Shown: positions 25,533 through 34,832, numbered from the stretch's first letter. The stretch: 48,554 bases of DNA from an uncultured Bacteroidales bacterium (GCA_945607565.1 CALYZD010000008.1:1-48554), one strand, 5' to 3'. Program-made: numbers and translations. Notes: generated by a model not told the origin, from the letters alone.

Positions 25533-26948
25533 TTATTCCTGCGCCGGCTGGCCGTTGATGAGGAGATTGTCGAAGTGCAGGTTGCGCATCTGCGACACCC
25601 GGTTGCCGTCTTCGACGCCGTCGAACCTGCAGTTTTCGATGGTCAGGCCGTCGACATATTCGTCCGACTCGTCGAGGCCCACCACAAAGATGCCGTGCCT
25701 GCTCTTGCGGCTGTTGACGTTCTGGAGGTTGACGTTGCAGACGTAGGGAACGAAGCCGCGTGTGCACACCTCGTCGGGCTCGTATTTGAGGTTGATTTTG
25801 ACAACGGCTTCGCGGCACTGTCCGACCTCGACGTTGCGCACGAAGATGTTTTCAATCACGCCGCCGCGGCAGTCGTTGGTCTTGATGCGGATGACGCGGT
25901 CGAGCTCGGGGCTGTCCATGGTGCAGTTCTCGACCCACAGGTTGCGGAATCCGCCGGCAATCTCGGAGCCGATGACCACGCCGCCGTGTCCGTTCTTCAT
26001 CTCGCACTTGCGCACCACGATGTTCTCGGCCGGGCGGTTCCAGCGGCGTCCGTCAAAGTTGCGGCCGCTCTTGATGGCGATGCAGTCGTCGCCTGTGTTG
26101 AAGAAGCAGTTTTCAATCAGGACGTTGCGCGACGATTCGGGGTCGCAGCCGTCGCTGTTGGGGCCATGGCTGTCGATTCTGACTCCGCGCACAATCATGT
26201 TTTCGACCATCAGCGGGTGGATGACCCAGAAGGGCGAGTTGCGCAGCGTGACGTTCTCTATCAGGACGTTGGAGCAGTTGTAGATGTTGATGAGCTGTGG
26301 GCGCAGCGCGTCTTCGATGGTCATGATGCGCTGCTCCACGGGCACTTGGTTCTGGTCAAATTCGAGCAGTCGTGCGCGTCCGCCGAGCTCCTGCGACAGC
26401 AGCCCTTCGCGCCAGCCGTATTGCGGGCGTCCCTTCATGAACCACCAGCTCTCTTCGTTTCCGCAGCCGTCGATGGTGCCGCTGCCGGTTATGGCGATGT
26501 CGGTCTGTCCGTAGGCGTAGATGAGCGGGTGCAGGTTGTAGCAGTCCACGCCTTCCCAGCGCGTCAGCACTGCCGGCAGGTAGTCCTGGTGGTCGGTCGA
26601 GAACATGAGCGTGGCGCCCTCTTCGATGCACAGGTTGACGTGGCTCTTGAGCGTCAGCGGGCCGGTCAGCCAGCTGCCGGCGGGCACGGCCACCGTTCCG
26701 CCGCCCAGTGCCGACACCGAGTCGATGGCTGCGCAGATGGCTGCCTTGTTGGTGGCGGCGTCGGCCTGTGTCGACGCTCCGAAGGCGTCGATGCTCATCC
26801 TGACGTCGGGGAAGGTGGGCGCAGCTATGGAGGCTGCAAGCGAGTCGGCCTGTGCAAAGGCCGTGGCAAATCTGTCGGTCCGGGGCTGTGTGGCGCAGGC
26901 TGTCAGCGCAATGGCGACCGAGGCATAAACAATATTTTTCGTTTTCAT
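25533..26948 (-). CDS. Glycoside hydrolase family 28 lipoprotein (polygalacturonase-like)
   Basis: A 471-residue lipoprotein (lipobox ALTAC, Cys18) with a right-handed beta-helix GH28 domain. The four family motifs are present in order: GPNSDGCD, TGDDCIAIKSG, GHGGVVIGSE and RIKTN, so the three catalytic Asp and the His are intact. GH28 enzymes invert galacturonide or rhamnogalacturonide links in pectin; the bacterial exo-acting group with a pre-domain DAFGASTQADAATNK start is the best match. The gene stands alone, with no SusC/SusD partner in view. Confidence 0.94.
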   Translation of the reverse strand: MKTKNIVYASVAIALTACATQPRTDRFATAFAQADSLAASIAAPTFPDVRMSIDAFGASTQADAATNKAAICAAIDSVSALGGGTVAVPAGSWLTGPLTLKSHVNLCIEEGATLMFSTDHQDYLPAVLTRWEGVDCYNLHPLIYAYGQTDIAITGSGTIDGCGNEESWWFMKGRPQYGWREGLLSQELGGRARLLEFDQNQVPVEQRIMTIEDALRPQLINIYNCSNVLIENVTLRNSPFWVIHPLMVENMIVRGVRIDSHGPNSDGCDPESSRNVLIENCFFNTGDDCIAIKSGRNFDGRRWNRPAENIVVRKCEMKNGHGGVVIGSEIAGGFRNLWVENCTMDSPELDRVIRIKTNDCRGGVIENIFVRNVEVGQCREAVVKINLKYEPDEVCTRGFVPYVCNVNLQNVNSRKSRHGIFVVGLDESDEYVDGLTIENCRFDGVEDGNRVSQMRNLHFDNLLINGQPAQE

Positions 26949-27329
26949 GCTTTATGTTTGTTTTGTTTTCGTTCTTGGGCATCGCCAGGTGCGGCGATGT
27001 TGTTCGGTGATGCAAATGTTATGAAATATTAATAATATGTAGGGCGATAAATTATTTTAATCAAAAAGCACACGTTTTTTTGATAAATGCGACCCGTTTT
27101 CCGAGTGGCGCCGACGTTTTATGGGCTGATAATCATGTGGCTATCGTGCAGTGGCCGTGCGCGTGGCCGGCGGCGGGTGCTGTGGCCGGCGGCTGCCGGG
27201 GCGCGTCCGCTCCGACAAAAAATCACCCATAGCCGGCCGCCGTGTCAGGGTCTGCCCGGCCCGACTGAAAAAAAGTGTAAACGCGGCGAATGTTCCGGAT
27301 TGTTGAAAATTAATTGGCGCCATCGTGGG
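26949..27329. other. Intergenic region before the pyrB promoter
   Basis: About 380 bp with no supportable gene. It contains an A/T-rich start next to GH28 (its likely promoter zone, no clear box) and a GC-rich centre with a 12-bp direct repeat GTGGCCGGCGGC at 27163-27174 and 27182-27193. The rest shows nothing I can name. Confidence 0.6.
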
Positions 27330-27357
27330 TTGCCAAGCCCATTTTCGACTACCTTTG
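27330..27357 (+). promoter_or_regulatory. Promoter of the pyrB leader
   Basis: A -33 TTG (27330-27332), 17-nt spacer and -7 box TACCTTTG (27350-27357), exact TAnnTTTG. Transcription would start near 27364, about 11 nt before the leader ATG. Confidence 0.65.
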
Positions 27358-27374
27358 TGGTGTCGAACCACACG

Positions 27375-27518
27375 ATGAACATCTTTATGTACGCCAATTT
27401 CAGCCAAGTCCGCAAGCCAGTCACGCAGGCATCCGCCCATGCCGCCGGCGTTTGTTCGCAGCCCAATCGGGTGCAGGTGTCAACTGATTGTGAATCAATA
27501 TTCTTTGAAAGACCTTAG
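27375..27518 (+). CDS. Candidate pyrB leader peptide (47 codons)
   Basis: A short frame of 47 codons starting 17 nt after the -7 box and ending with TAG at 27516-27518, inside the left arm of the terminator hairpin that precedes pyrB. A ribosome finishing this frame would cover the left arm and block the hairpin. In E. coli the 44-codon pyrBI leader peptide runs through the attenuator in the same way and couples expression to UTP supply. A small hairpin (TGATT-GTG-AATCA, 27485-27497) followed by T-rich sequence could pause the polymerase. Length, position and stop are seen; translation is not proven. Confidence 0.5.
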   Translation: MNIFMYANFSQVRKPVTQASAHAAGVCSQPNRVQVSTDCESIFFERP

Positions 27519-27545
27519 CCTTTGCGGTTAGGGTCTTTGTTTTTT
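27508..27545 (+). terminator. Attenuator-like terminator in front of pyrB
   Basis: A 13-bp stem with two wobble pairs (27508-27520 with 27526-27538), 5-nt loop TTTGC and six T (27540-27545). It lies 36 bp before pyrB, after the pyrB promoter, so it would stop most leader transcripts unless disrupted. Confidence 0.88.
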
Positions 27546-27580
27546 CATGTCGGAGCAAAATCAGAAGAAAATACATAGCC

Positions 27581-28492
27581 ATGATTAAGAACAAAAGCTT
27601 AGTGTCGATCACGGATTTCACCAAAGACGAAATCTTGCGCATCATCGAATTGGCGGCCGATTTCGAGGCCGATCCCAACCAGCGTCTGCTCGAAGGGCGC
27701 ATCATCGCGAGCCTGTTTTTCGAACCCTCGACCCGCACGCGGCTGAGTTTCGAGACAGCCATCAACCGTCTGGGCGGCAGGGTGATAGGCTTCAGCGATG
27801 CCAACGCCACCTCGACCACCAAGGGCGAGACGCTCAAAGACACCATCAAGATGGTCAGCAACTATGCCGAACTCATCGTCATGCGGCATCCGCTCGAAGG
27901 GGCGGCCCGCTACGCTTCGGAGCAGTCGCGCGTGCCCATCGTCAACGCCGGCGACGGTGCCAACCAGCATCCTTCGCAGACGCTTCTCGACATGTTCTCG
28001 ATGCATAAGACCCAGGGCCGGCTCGACAATCTGAAGATTGCCATGGTGGGCGACCTCAAGTATGGCCGCACGGTGCACTCGCTCATTCAGGCCATGTCGC
28101 ACTTTTCGCCCACGTTCTATTTCGTGGCGCCCGACGAACTGAAAATGCCCAACGAGTACAAGGATTTCCTGCGCGCGCACGGCATTCCGTTCGAGGAGCA
28201 TCGCGACATGAACGAGGTCATCGACAAGGTCGACATTCTGTACATGACGCGCGTCCAGAAGGAGCGCTTTTCGGATCTGCTTGAGTATCAGCGGGTCAAG
28301 GATGCGTATATCCTCCACAACTCGATGCTCGAATCGACCCGTCCCAATCTGCGCATCCTGCATCCGCTGCCACGCGTCAACGAAATCAGCACCGATGTCG
28401 ACTCGAACCCGAAGGCATATTATTTCAAGCAGGCCGAAAACGGCGTCTACACCCGCATGGCCATCATCGCGTCCATTCTCGGAGTCAAATAA
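27581..28492 (+). CDS. pyrB: Aspartate carbamoyltransferase, catalytic subunit
   Basis: A 303-residue ATCase catalytic chain that joins carbamoyl phosphate and aspartate, the first committed step of pyrimidine synthesis. The carbamoyl phosphate loop STRTR is at 50-54 in [13 protein letters not shown]; further marks are [22 protein letters not shown] and HPLPRVNEI. Length fits the class B enzyme that assembles with PyrI, whose gene follows 24 bp later. The upstream promoter, leader frame and terminator suggest attenuation by pyrimidine supply. Confidence 0.97.
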   Translation: MIKNKSLVSITDFTKDEILRIIELAADFEADPNQRLLEGRIIASLFFEPSTRTRLSFETAINRLGGRVIGFSDANATSTTKGETLKDTIKMVSNYAELIVMRHPLEGAARYASEQSRVPIVNAGDGANQHPSQTLLDMFSMHKTQGRLDNLKIAMVGDLKYGRTVHSLIQAMSHFSPTFYFVAPDELKMPNEYKDFLRAHGIPFEEHRDMNEVIDKVDILYMTRVQKERFSDLLEYQRVKDAYILHNSMLESTRPNLRILHPLPRVNEISTDVDSNPKAYYFKQAENGVYTRMAIIASILGVK

Positions 28493-28516
28493 ACCAGCAA
28501 TCAATCAAGGAAAATT

Positions 28517-28984
28517 ATGTGCAACGTCAACAATAAGGAACTCAAAGTCAGTGCCATCAAGAACGGCACGGTCATCGACCACATTCCGGCCGAGAATCTT
28601 TTCAAAGTCATTTCGATTCTGGGGCTCGAAAACATACCCAACCAGGTGACTTTCGGCACCAATCTCGAAAGTCGCAAGCTCGGCCGCAAGAGCATCATCA
28701 AGGTGGCCGACAAGTTTTTCGAGGATGCCGAAATCAACAAGATATCGCTGGTGGCGCCGCAGGCCAAGCTCAACATCATCCGCGACTACGAGGTCGTGGA
28801 GAAGCGCGTGGTGAACGTGCCCGACGAGGTGGTTGGCATTGTCAAGTGCTTCAATCCCAAGTGTATAACCAATCACGAGCCCATCGTCACGCACTTTGCC
28901 GTGCAGTCTAAGCAGCCGCTCGAACTCAAGTGCCGCTACTGCGAGAAGGTGACCACCGAAAAGCAGATGGAAATCATCAAATGA
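28517..28984 (+). CDS. pyrI: Aspartate carbamoyltransferase, regulatory subunit
   Basis: A 155-residue PyrI. The N-terminal nucleotide-binding domain (about 1-100) senses CTP/ATP; the C-terminal zinc domain has Cys111, Cys116, Cys139 and Cys142, which hold the zinc that contacts PyrB. Its stop overlaps the next start as ATGA, so translation of the flavin reductase gene is likely coupled. Confidence 0.97.
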   Translation: MCNVNNKELKVSAIKNGTVIDHIPAENLFKVISILGLENIPNQVTFGTNLESRKLGRKSIIKVADKFFEDAEINKISLVAPQAKLNIIRDYEVVEKRVVNVPDEVVGIVKCFNPKCITNHEPIVTHFAVQSKQPLELKCRYCEKVTTEKQMEIIK

Positions 28985-29592
28985 CCAATCGGCTATCAGA
29001 CTTTTCACCTATGGCGAAGCAGAACTGGCGTCCGGGCAACATGCTCTATCCGCTGCCGGCGGTCATGGTCAGCGTGGGCGATTCGCCCGACAGTTACAAC
29101 ATCATCACCGTGGCATGGACGGGCACGGTCTGTTCCGACCCGCCCATGTGCTACATTTCGGTCAGACCCGAGCGCTTTTCGCATTCAATCATCGAGCGCA
29201 CGGGCGAGTTCGTCATCAACCTGACCACCGAACGTCTGGCGCGTGCAACCGACTGGTGCGGAGTGCGTTCGGGCCGCGACTATCGCAAGTTCGACGAGAT
29301 GGGTCTGACGCCCGTGCCCGCTTCGGTGGTCGGTGCGCCGCTGATTGCCGAGTCGCCGCTGAGCATCGAGTGCAGGGTGGAGCAGACGCTGCGCCTTGGC
29401 AGCCACGATATGTATGTGGCTAGGGTGGTGAACGTTGCGGCCGACGAGGCTTTCATCGACCCGCGCACGGGCAGTTTCGACCTTGCCGCGTCGGGGCTGA
29501 TGGCCTACGTCCACGGCGGCTATTTCGCGCTTGGCCGCAAGCTGGGCAAATTCGGCTTTTCGGTCGAGAAGAAGAGGCGCGGCAGGCGCTGA
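28981..29592 (+). CDS. Flavin reductase family protein (FMN-binding)
   Basis: A 203-residue protein of the flavin reductase-like FMN-binding fold: [11 protein letters not shown] near residue 23, [17 protein letters not shown] near 38, [13 protein letters not shown] near 57 and GEFVINL near 74. Members reduce flavin or act as oxidoreductases. I chose ATG 28981, which overlaps the pyrI stop by 4 bp; a later ATG at 29011 would give 193 residues. Co-transcription with pyrBI suggests a link to nucleotide metabolism, but the substrate is not known. It ends 13 bp from the convergent MgtC-like gene. Confidence 0.88.
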   Translation: MTNRLSDFSPMAKQNWRPGNMLYPLPAVMVSVGDSPDSYNIITVAWTGTVCSDPPMCYISVRPERFSHSIIERTGEFVINLTTERLARATDWCGVRSGRDYRKFDEMGLTPVPASVVGAPLIAESPLSIECRVEQTLRLGSHDMYVARVVNVAADEAFIDPRTGSFDLAASGLMAYVHGGYFALGRKLGKFGFSVEKKRRGRR

Positions 29593-29605
29593 CGGCCGCC
29601 GTCGG

Positions 29606-30331
29606 TCAGGACACCATCTTGACGCCGGTCACGTAGTCGAGCTCCGACAGCTGGCGGCAAAGCGTTGTCTGCGAGAACGTTGGCTTTACGTTGACGTGAT
29701 AGGTGACGGTGCACGTGCCGGTGTCGAAGTTGTGCTCGAACGACGTGCTCATGATGGTCAGTTTGCCGTCCTGCTGCACCACGCGGGCTATGTGTTCGGT
29801 GTCGGGCTGCGCGGCTGAGCATCTGACCGACAGCACTTTGTTGACGCCGTTGAGGTAGAATCGCTTTTCGAACCGCTCGAGCGAGCAGAGCACGAAGAGC
29901 GTCAGTGCGGTGGTGACGGCCGAGGCCAGATAGAGCCCGGCGCCCACGCCAAGTCCCACGGCCGACACCAGCCAGATGCAGGCCGCCGTGGTCAGTCCCG
30001 AGATGCCGCCCTTGCTCTGTATGATTGCGCCCGCGCCCAGGAAGCCTATGCCGGTGAGCACCTGTGCGGCTATGCGACCCGGGTCGCCGTTGAGAAAGTC
30101 GGGGTAGTTCTGCGGAATCCAGATTGAAACCAGCATGGCCATGGTGGAGCCCACGCAGATGAGCGTGAACGTCCGCAGGCCGGCGTCGCGCCGCCGCATC
30201 TGGCGCTCGAACCCGATGACCGAGCCAAGCAGCAGGCTCATAAGCAGTTTGAACAGGCATGTGCCGATGCCGATTTTTTCGTCGGCCGCCACGGCGCCGA
30301 GGCTGTCGATGATGTGTTGGAAGATGTCCAT
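29606..30331 (-). CDS. MgtC/SapB family membrane protein
   Basis: A 241-residue protein. Residues about 20-150 hold four to five membrane segments with the MgtC core: SVIGFERQMRRRDAGLRT, LVCVGS-like LICVGSTMAML, RIAAQVLTGIGFLGAGAI and GLTTAACIWLVSAVGLGVGAG. The last 80 residues form a soluble ACT-like domain. MgtC proteins affect Mg2+ homeostasis or ATP synthase in pathogens; in commensals the role is open. I start at 30331 (MDIFQHIIDSL); upstream starts would add residues without family likeness. Confidence 0.92.
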   Translation of the reverse strand: MDIFQHIIDSLGAVAADEKIGIGTCLFKLLMSLLLGSVIGFERQMRRRDAGLRTFTLICVGSTMAMLVSIWIPQNYPDFLNGDPGRIAAQVLTGIGFLGAGAIIQSKGGISGLTTAACIWLVSAVGLGVGAGLYLASAVTTALTLFVLCSLERFEKRFYLNGVNKVLSVRCSAAQPDTEHIARVVQQDGKLTIMSTSFEHNFDTGTCTVTYHVNVKPTFSQTTLCRQLSELDYVTGVKMVS

Positions 30332-30471
30332 GTCCAGGTGAGATTGATGGTTGCCGATGCCAAATTTACTCAAAAACATCGTAGTCCGGCTGTCGGCCGG
30401 CGGGTCAGAACGCACGTTTTGCGGCCCTTTTGCTATATTCGCGGTCGGAACAAAACAAACACCTGACAATT

Positions 30472-31071
30472 ATGACTAAAACACTGAAAGCCAACCCGAT
30501 GGCCAAGGGTCTGATATTCGACCTCGACGGCACGCTCATCGACAGCATGCCGCTCCATTGGGAGGCATGGCGGGTGGTGTGCCGGCAGCACGGCATCGAC
30601 CTCGACCGCGACTTTTTCTTCAGCCAGGCCGGCAAGGCTTCGGAGCGAATCTCCAAAATCATTGTGGATCACTATCGTTCCGACGCCGACCCCATACTCA
30701 TCCGCAGCCAGAAGGAGCAGTACGTGCTCGAACGCCTCACGGAGGTGGAGCCCATCGAAGCCGTGGTGCGCGTGGTGCGCGACAACTCCGGCCGCCTGCC
30801 GATGTCGGTGGGCACGGGCAGCAACCGCGAGCGCGCTCTGCTGATGCTCGACAATGCCGGCCTGACCGGATATTTCAAGGCCATCGTCTGTTCCGACGAC
30901 GTGGTCAATCACAAGCCTTCGCCCGACACATTCGTGCGCTGCGCCGAGCTCATGGGCGTGGCGCCGGCTGACTGCGAGGTGTTCGAGGACGGCGTCCCGG
31001 GATTCGAGGCCGCAAGGGCCGCCGGCATGATGCTGACCGACGTGCGTCCCTACTGCGACGCAACACGCTGA
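30472..31071 (+). CDS. HAD-superfamily hydrolase, beta-phosphoglucomutase-like
   Basis: A 199-residue HAD subclass IA enzyme. DLDGTLIDS has nucleophile Asp17 and acid Asp19, a helical cap (about 30-90) follows, then GTGSNRERA (motif II), NHKPSPDTF (motif III Lys) and VFEDGVPGFEAARAAGM (motif IV). The pattern fits sugar phosphatases such as YqaB or beta-phosphoglucomutase. The substrate is unknown. The next gene begins at most 35 bp downstream, so the two may share a transcript. Confidence 0.92.
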   Translation: MTKTLKANPMAKGLIFDLDGTLIDSMPLHWEAWRVVCRQHGIDLDRDFFFSQAGKASERISKIIVDHYRSDADPILIRSQKEQYVLERLTEVEPIEAVVRVVRDNSGRLPMSVGTGSNRERALLMLDNAGLTGYFKAIVCSDDVVNHKPSPDTFVRCAELMGVAPADCEVFEDGVPGFEAARAAGMMLTDVRPYCDATR

Positions 31072-31106
31072 CTATGAAACAATTCAAATTCAATAATCAT
31101 TCTTTT

Positions 31107-32009
31107 ATGAAATCTTTTCTTATTGCAATCGTGATGCTCGGTCTGACCGTCGCATCATCGGCCCAGGCCGGCGCCGACTCGCTGTCGCACTGGACGCTGG
31201 GCGGCAACACTTCGCTGACTTTCAATCAGGTGTCGTTGCGCTATTGGGCTGCCGGCGGCAAGAACTCGATGTCGGGCACGTTCCTTTTCAAGACGTTCGC
31301 CAACTACAAGTCCGAAAACATGACTTGGGACAACACGCTCGACATCGGCTACGGCATGACCAAATACAGCCACGAAGACCTGCAGAAGTCGGAGGACAAG
31401 ATCTATCTTTCGTCGCAATACGGCTACAACGCGGCCCGTCAGAAGCTGTTCTATTCGGCTCTGTTCGACATCAAGACGCAGTTCGCCAGCGGCTACAAAT
31501 ACACCTCGGCCGACACGACGCGCATCTCCGACTTTTTCGCTCCGGCCTACATCAACCTCTCGCTCGGTTTGCTCTACAAGCCCAACGACGTCTTCATGGC
31601 CTACCTGTCGCCGCTGACGTCGAGGCTCACCATAGTGACCGACACCGTGCTGTCGACCACCTACGGCCTCGATGCCGGCAAGAAGCTGCGCGCCGAGTAC
31701 GGTGCCACGGCCAAAATCGAAATCAAGAAAGACAATCTGGTCAAGAACGTCGACTTCTATCTGCGCTCGCTGTTCTTCTCCAATCTGGTCGAAGACCCGC
31801 AGTATATCGACGTCGATTGCGAGACCGGCTTCAACTTCCGCGTCAACGAGTTCCTGACGGCGCTGCTCAAGTTCAACCTTCTTTTCGACAACGACACGAA
31901 ATACATCGAAACCATTGTCGACGACGATGGCAACGCCGTCAAGCGCGAGCGCGGCGCCCGCCTGCAGTGCAAGCAGATGTTCGGCTTCGGCCTGGCCTAC
32001 AAGTGGTGA
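31107..32009 (+). CDS. DUF3078 outer-membrane-type protein
   Basis: A 300-residue exported protein with a signal peptide (residues 1-20, SSAQA end) and then beta-rich sequence with alternating aromatic residues, ending in FGFGLAYKW, a terminal strand with Trp as in outer-membrane barrels. The family (DUF3078) is restricted mainly to Bacteroidota and has no assigned function. An ATG at 31074 would add 11 polar residues before the signal peptide; I prefer 31107. Its 3' end overlaps the convergent queH gene by 13 bp. Confidence 0.85.
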   Translation: MKSFLIAIVMLGLTVASSAQAGADSLSHWTLGGNTSLTFNQVSLRYWAAGGKNSMSGTFLFKTFANYKSENMTWDNTLDIGYGMTKYSHEDLQKSEDKIYLSSQYGYNAARQKLFYSALFDIKTQFASGYKYTSADTTRISDFFAPAYINLSLGLLYKPNDVFMAYLSPLTSRLTIVTDTVLSTTYGLDAGKKLRAEYGATAKIEIKKDNLVKNVDFYLRSLFFSNLVEDPQYIDVDCETGFNFRVNEFLTALLKFNLLFDNDTKYIETIVDDDGNAVKRERGARLQCKQMFGFGLAYKW

Positions 32010-32599
32010 GCGTGCGCCTGCGCCGCAGCAAGGCTGAACTCGCATCCGCAGTAGGTCTGATTGTAGAACCCGTACTGGCGAATCAGCTGGCTGCGGCGGT
32101 CGCTCAGGCCGTGCTTGCGCCAGTTCTGCTCCCAGAACACGGTGCCTCCGACCGACTCGGCGGCGCATCGGCCGGCATTGTTGACCTGCTCCAGATTTTT
32201 CCAGCGCGACGATGCCAGTGTGGTGGCAAACACGCTCAGCCCCAGCTCTCTGGCGCATAGCGCGGCGGCGCGCAGCCGCATCTCGAAGCATCTGCGGCAG
32301 CGCAGGCCGCGCTCCGGCTCGTCTTCGAGGCCCGACATGAGTGCAAGCCAGCGGTCGTGGTCGTAGTCGCCGTCGACAAACGGCAGCCCGAGCATGGCCG
32401 CGTGGCGCTTGCTTTCTTCCTTGCGAATGTCGTATTCCGACCGTGGAAAGATGTTGGGATTGAAGTAGAAGATGGTGGGCCTCAGGCCGTTGGCGAGCAT
32501 CCATTCCACAATGGCGCCCGAGCATGGCGCGCAGCAGGCGTGCAGCAGCAGGCGTTCGGCCCCTTGGGGCACGACTATGGCGTTTCGGTTCGAAGTCAT
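31997..32599 (-). CDS. queH: Epoxyqueuosine reductase QueH
   Basis: A 200-residue QueH (DUF208). It has HACCAPCSG with Cys22, Cys23 and Cys26, YFNPNIFPRSEYDIRKEE, the CRRCFEMRL pair and YCGCEFS near the C-terminus, which together form the iron-sulfur and metal site. It reduces epoxyqueuosine to queuosine in the tRNA wobble base of GUN anticodons, replacing QueG. The start at 32599 gives the family length. It follows the SLC13 permease by 29 bp on the same strand and may be co-transcribed with it. Confidence 0.94.
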   Translation of the reverse strand: MTSNRNAIVVPQGAERLLLHACCAPCSGAIVEWMLANGLRPTIFYFNPNIFPRSEYDIRKEESKRHAAMLGLPFVDGDYDHDRWLALMSGLEDEPERGLRCRRCFEMRLRAAALCARELGLSVFATTLASSRWKNLEQVNNAGRCAAESVGGTVFWEQNWRKHGLSDRRSQLIRQYGFYNQTYCGCEFSLAAAQAHAHHL

Positions 32600-32628
32600 C
32601 GTGTGTGCAATTTTTATTTGGCTGATTG

Positions 32629-34485
32629 TCAGAACGGGAAGAGCATCGGCAGCACAATCACCATCACAATCCCCATTATTATCTGCAGCGGCAGACCCAC
32701 TTTGATGTAGTCGTTGAACGTGTATTGGCCGGCCGGCATCACCAGCGCGTTGGGCGGGGTGGAGAACGGCGACGCGAAGCACATGCTGGCCGCAATGCTG
32801 ACCGCCAGCATAAACGGCATGGGGCTGACCCCGATCTGCATGGCGCTGCGCAGGGCTATGGGCGCCAGAAGCACGGCGGTGGCCGTGTTGCTGATGAACA
32901 TGGTCATGAGCGATGTGGTGAAATAGATGCCGGCCATCAGCGCCACCGGCCCGTAGTTGCCCAGCCCGCTGACAAGCGTGTCGGAGATGAACGTCGACGT
33001 GCCGGTCTTTTCGAGCGCGAGCGACATGGGCAGCATGGCGCCAATCAGCACAATGCTCTCCCAGTTGATGGTCTTGTAGGCCGCCTCGACGTTGCGGAAG
33101 CATCCCGTCAGCACCATCAGCAGCGCGGCGATGATGACGGCCGTGACGGGCGCAATGGGGATGGCGTCGACCACCATCATCACAATCATCATCACCATGA
33201 TGGCGGCGGCCACGGGCGCCTTGTAGTCGAGCGTCACGTTGGCGGCTTCGGCCAGAGGCTGGCCCATGAGCACCCAGTCGGTGGTCGAGCCGAGGCGCGC
33301 TATGTTGCTCCATGTGCCCTGAATCAGCAGAACGTCGCCGCTGAGGATGCGCTCCTGGCCCAGGTCGTGCAGCAGATAGTCCTGCCGGCGCCTGATGCCC
33401 AGCACGTTGACGTTGTATTTGTCGCGGAAGCCGGCCTCCTTGACCGTCTGGTTGACCATGGCAGAAGCCGGCATCAGCACAATCTCGGCAATCCCGATGT
33501 CGTAGAAGTCGAGCGCGCTGCTGCCGCCCTTGGTGTCTTCGGTGGTGTGCTTGTCGAGCAGGCTGAGCTGATATTTGGAGGCGAAGAGGCTGACCTTTTC
33601 AGCGTCGCCGCGGATGTAGAGGATATCGGCGGCCTGCAGCACGGTGTCGGCCGAGGCCAGCTTCTGCGTTATCGTCTTCAGAAAGCGGTGGTGCTTGACG
33701 TCGCTGCGGCGGATTTCGAGAATGTCGCAGTTGAACTTGCGCCTCAGGTCGATGTCGGCCACCTTCATGCCGCAGAGTGCCGATCTGCGGTCGACCTGCA
33801 CGCGGAAGAGGTTGGACGACAGGCTGTATTCGTTGGCCAGCTGCGTCAGCGACTTGCCGCCCTGCCGCTTGCTCTCGGTCCGGTGCTTCGAGGCCAGGAA
33901 CCACTTGCTCAGCGGCAGCAGCACCACTATGCCCACCGCCACGCACACCAGGCCGCTCGGCAGGAAGCTGAAGAACGACAGAGGCTCGAATCCGGCCGAC
34001 ACCAGCACGTCCTGAATCACGAGGTTGGGCGGTGTGCCGATGAGCGTCGTCATGCCGCCCATGCTGCTGGCAAAGGCGAGCGGCATCAGCAGCCGGCTCT
34101 GGTTCATGCCCGACCCGGCCGCCATGCTCACCACAATCGGCATCATCAGCGCCACCGTGCCCGTGTTGCTCACAAAGGCCCCGATTGAGGCCGTGACTAT
34201 GATGACCAGCAGGAAAAGGCGCGTCTCGTTGTTGCCGGCAAGGTTCAGGATGCGCGAGCTTATCATCTTGGCCAGACCGGTCTGAAGCACCGCGCCGCCC
34301 ACCACAAACAGCCCTATCATCATCACCACCACCGAACTCGAAAAGCCCGACAGCGCCTCCTCGGGCGTCAGCACGTGAGTGACCATGAGGGCCACCAGAG
34401 CGCACAGCGCCACGATGTCGGAGCGGACCTTGCCATTGACGAAGAAGACGGTGGCCAGAACAAGCACAATGATGGTAATCAGCAT
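32629..34485 (-). CDS. SLC13-family permease with central RCK_C domains
   Basis: A 618-residue inner-membrane protein. Two membrane blocks (about 1-200 and 400-618) carry the divalent anion symporter signatures VSNTGTVALMMPI, GTPPNLVI, FISNTATAVLLAP and SPFSTPPNALV, the paired SNT hairpins that bind Na+ and anion. Between them (about 220-385) lie two cytosolic RCK_C/TrkA_C domains. This architecture matches sulfate-type SLC13/SAC1-like transporters rather than dicarboxylate ones. The substrate is inferred as a small anion, possibly sulfate. Confidence 0.92.
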   Translation of the reverse strand: MLITIIVLVLATVFFVNGKVRSDIVALCALVALMVTHVLTPEEALSGFSSSVVVMMIGLFVVGGAVLQTGLAKMISSRILNLAGNNETRLFLLVIIVTASIGAFVSNTGTVALMMPIVVSMAAGSGMNQSRLLMPLAFASSMGGMTTLIGTPPNLVIQDVLVSAGFEPLSFFSFLPSGLVCVAVGIVVLLPLSKWFLASKHRTESKRQGGKSLTQLANEYSLSSNLFRVQVDRRSALCGMKVADIDLRRKFNCDILEIRRSDVKHHRFLKTITQKLASADTVLQAADILYIRGDAEKVSLFASKYQLSLLDKHTTEDTKGGSSALDFYDIGIAEIVLMPASAMVNQTVKEAGFRDKYNVNVLGIRRRQDYLLHDLGQERILSGDVLLIQGTWSNIARLGSTTDWVLMGQPLAEAANVTLDYKAPVAAAIMVMMIVMMVVDAIPIAPVTAVIIAALLMVLTGCFRNVEAAYKTINWESIVLIGAMLPMSLALEKTGTSTFISDTLVSGLGNYGPVALMAGIYFTTSLMTMFISNTATAVLLAPIALRSAMQIGVSPMPFMLAVSIAASMCFASPFSTPPNALVMPAGQYTFNDYIKVGLPLQIIMGIVMVIVLPMLFPF

Positions 34486-34610
34486 ATCGGCAGATGTTTT
34501 TTGTTATGATTTCGGACCGTCAAAGTTACAAAAAGGCGGCCGAAATTGCGGCCGGGCGGGGCATAAAGCATGTCGGATGCCGAAGCCGTCGCTCCGCGTC
34601 CGCCGCAGGC

Positions 34611-34650
34611 AAAAAAAAATCACCCGACCTTATTCGCGGTAAAGTCGGGT
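34611..34650 (-). terminator. Rho-independent terminator of tRNA-Ser
   Basis: A 7-bp stem (34622-34628 with 34644-34650) followed on the minus strand by a nine-T run (34619-34611). It lies 31 bp past the tRNA end. Confidence 0.82.
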
Positions 34651-34681
34651 AATGTGGTTCTGCATGTCTTTCAATGCCTTG

Positions 34682-34766
34682 CGGAGAGACAGGGATTCGA
34701 ACCCCGGGAAGCTCACACTTCAACGGTTTTCAAGACCGCCGCAATCGACCACTCTGCCATCTCTCC
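34682..34766 (-). tRNA. tRNA-Ser (anticodon TGA)
   Basis: An 85-nt class II tRNA on the minus strand: acceptor arms GGAGAGA and TCTCTCC, anticodon loop CTTGAAA with anticodon TGA, a long variable arm typical of tRNA-Ser and a GTTCGAATC T-loop. CCA is not encoded. It reads UCA codons. It has its own promoter and terminator. Confidence 0.96.
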
Positions 34767-34802
34767 AATATGTGTTCTGAAGCATTCCGTCGAAATGCGG
34801 TG

Positions 34803-34832
34803 CAAATATAGGCTATTTTTCGATATGTGCAA
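34803..34832 (-). promoter_or_regulatory. Promoter of tRNA-Ser
   Basis: On the minus strand: -33 TTG (34832-34830), 19-nt spacer and -7 TATATTTG (34810-34803), identical in layout to the gntR promoter. It lies 36 bp before the tRNA. Confidence 0.78.

Noticed and set aside
27087-27374. Upstream in-frame extension of the pyrB leader frame to a 143-codon reading
   Set aside because: The extension lies before the promoter box, is Arg/Gly-rich from GC-rich DNA and has no motif.
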